DNA of 6,388 bases from Actinomycetota bacterium (GTDB lineage Bacteria; Actinomycetota; Actinomycetes; Nanopelagicales; Nanopelagicaceae): assembly GCA_947480465.1 (NCBI GenBank), contig CANKCT010000053.1:1-6388 (forward strand), written 5' to 3'. Below the pieces are notes generated by a model. That model worked only from the letters and a program-made list of their open reading frames with translations. It was not told the origin of the DNA and did not search any database. Numbering within the stretch: position 1 is the first letter of the stretch; each line of letters starts with the position of its first letter. Position numbers and translations under genes: made by a program. This document shows positions 5,421 to 6,388 of this stretch, in pieces.

Positions 5421-6131
5421 ATGGCCGAGATTATTAGACCCAGCACAATCTTGCCCGCAAATCGCAGTCTATTTCACGTTATGACAAGTGACGGTATAGA
5501 CCTTATTGGAGAAGTCTCAGCTCCACTCGGAGTAAGTCGTGGAGCAATACTTTGCTTACATCCATTGCCAACGGCAGGCGGCATGATGGATAGTCATGTA
5601 TTCAAGAAAGCAGCAAATAGATTACCTTCAATGGCAGGTATCACTGTTGTACGTTTCAATTCCCGGGGAACCAGTAGTGAAGCAGGGCAGAGCACTGGTA
5701 TTTTTGATAATGGCGGCGCTGAAAGACTCGACGTCGAAGCAATGCTTAACTATTGTTTTGAAACTCTTCACTTAACAAATCTCTGGGTAGTTGGCTGGTC
5801 ATTCGGAACTGACTTAGCGCTAAGACATGCTAAAGATCCTCGCCATAAGGGATTAATTCTGTTGAGTCCACCGCTTCGAACTACTAATGATTCTGACTTA
5901 CTGTACTGGAATAATGATTCACGCCCGATTACTGCCTTAGTTCCTGAATTCGATGATTACCTAAAGCCTGAGCAGGCTAGGGTGCGTTTTTCAATAGTTC
6001 CATCGATTAAAGTTATTGCAACCGATGGGGCTAAGCACTTGTGGCTGGGTGAACCTTTTGTGCACAAAGTTTTATCTCAAATAAACTCAATTGTTACAAG
6101 TGATACCGAAGATCTACCGCTAGAGTTTTAA
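5421..6131 (+). CDS. Alpha/beta hydrolase, small COG2945-like
   Basis: This 236-residue protein has the compact alpha/beta-hydrolase layout and no signal peptide, so it likely acts in the cytoplasm. HPLPTAGGMMD (47-57) resembles the oxyanion-loop HPHP..GG.MDN motif of the COG2945 group. FNSRG (79-83) matches its FNFRG motif. GWSFG (125-129) is the nucleophile elbow with Ser127. Likely triad partners are Asp178 or Asp179 in VPEFDDY and His206 in DGAKHLW. All three catalytic positions therefore look intact. The substrate is unknown; esters or lipids are typical of the superfamily. The gene is divergent from the aldehyde dehydrogenase gene with only 38 bases between the two starts, which could allow shared control but does not prove a shared pathway. 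It ends 13 bases from the convergent AI-2E family gene. Confidence 0.88.
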   Translation: MAEIIRPSTILPANRSLFHVMTSDGIDLIGEVSAPLGVSRGAILCLHPLPTAGGMMDSHVFKKAANRLPSMAGITVVRFNSRGTSSEAGQSTGIFDNGGAERLDVEAMLNYCFETLHLTNLWVVGWSFGTDLALRHAKDPRHKGLILLSPPLRTTNDSDLLYWNNDSRPITALVPEFDDYLKPEQARVRFSIVPSIKVIATDGAKHLWLGEPFVHKVLSQINSIVTSDTEDLPLEF

Positions 6132-6144
6132 TTTCTTTGACTAT

Positions 6145-6388
6145 TTATGAGGCTTTAGCTCTCGGGATAACAACCTCATCTAAAATCAAGATCACAGCAG
6201 CGGCTACTGGAACGGCAAGTAATCCGCCAATTAACCCCAGCAGGGATGAACCTATGAGGGCTGCAATGATAGTTACCGCCCCTGGGACCGACATTGTCTT
6301 TTTGAATATACGTGGAGTTACGATGTAGTTTTCTATTTGGACATAAACGACGTAACTAATAAATGCGATTACTCCAATGAGCACTGAC
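6145..6388 (-). CDS. AI-2E family (UPF0118/PerM-like) membrane protein, C-terminal end, cut by window edge
   Basis: About 81 codons at the C-terminus are visible; the family is usually 330-400 residues, so the start lies beyond base 6388. The visible part has a hydrophobic segment, then VQIENYIVTPRIFKKTMSV, which matches the family's conserved Q-x-(I)ENY-x-x-xPRI signature. A long hydrophobic stretch with GSSLLGLIGGLLAVPVAAA follows, and the protein ends in a short basic tail after LDEVVIPRA. Members are multi-pass inner-membrane proteins variously linked to autoinducer-2 export, cation/proton antiport or general efflux. No specific role can be assigned here. It is convergent with the hydrolase gene with a 13-base gap. 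Confidence 0.92.
   Translation of the reverse strand, partial: SVLIGVIAFISYVVYVQIENYIVTPRIFKKTMSVPGAVTIIAALIGSSLLGLIGGLLAVPVAAAVILILDEVVIPRAKAS

Noticed and set aside
6113..6124. TCTA-CCGC-TAGA mini-hairpin followed by T-rich sequence at the end of the hydrolase gene
   Set aside because: A four-base stem inside the coding region is too short to be credible; the T-rich part is interrupted.

Overview
The window suggests a streamlined, fairly low-GC actinobacterium. I sampled base composition by eye at roughly the mid-40s percent GC; it was not computed. A murA gene divergent from a PduO-type cobalamin adenosyltransferase gene is a known actinobacterial neighbourhood (recalled from Mycobacterium tuberculosis). 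The MurA has Asp at the usual catalytic Cys position, as in mycobacteria. Packing is extreme: only 132 of 6388 bases lie outside genes. That fits small-genome freshwater lineages such as the acI group (Nanopelagicales), but this assignment is inference.

Layout. Bases 1-699 (minus) hold the N-terminal part of murA, cut by the window edge. Bases 728-1300 (plus) encode the cobalamin adenosyltransferase. Bases 3535-1290 (minus) form a three-gene unit: a DrrA-type ABC ATPase, an ABC-2 permease and a small secreted protein of unknown function, joined by two identical 8-base stop/start overlaps. Bases 3576-3887 (plus) encode a small basic protein with a probable zinc site. Bases 5382-3901 (minus) encode an NAD(P)-dependent aldehyde dehydrogenase. 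Bases 5421-6131 (plus) encode a small alpha/beta hydrolase. Bases 6388-6145 (minus) are the C-terminal end of an AI-2E family membrane protein, also cut by the window edge.

The genes alternate as divergent and convergent sets. The three divergent gaps are 28, 40 and 38 bases. In each, both start codons are preceded at 6-7 bases by a -10-like hexamer (five TANNNT, one GAAAAT), and none has a recognisable Shine-Dalgarno sequence. This strongly suggests leaderless mRNAs from back-to-back promoters. The convergent ends overlap by 11 bases or are 13 bases apart, with no convincing terminator.

Functionally the window is mostly housekeeping or general metabolism: peptidoglycan precursor synthesis, B12 cofactor activation, an exporter of unknown substrate, aldehyde oxidation and an uncharacterised hydrolase. 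I see no mobile element, RNA gene, CRISPR array or obvious novel system. The most useful points are the regular leaderless promoter architecture, the MurA Asp substitution, and the secreted cysteine-containing protein coupled to the exporter.
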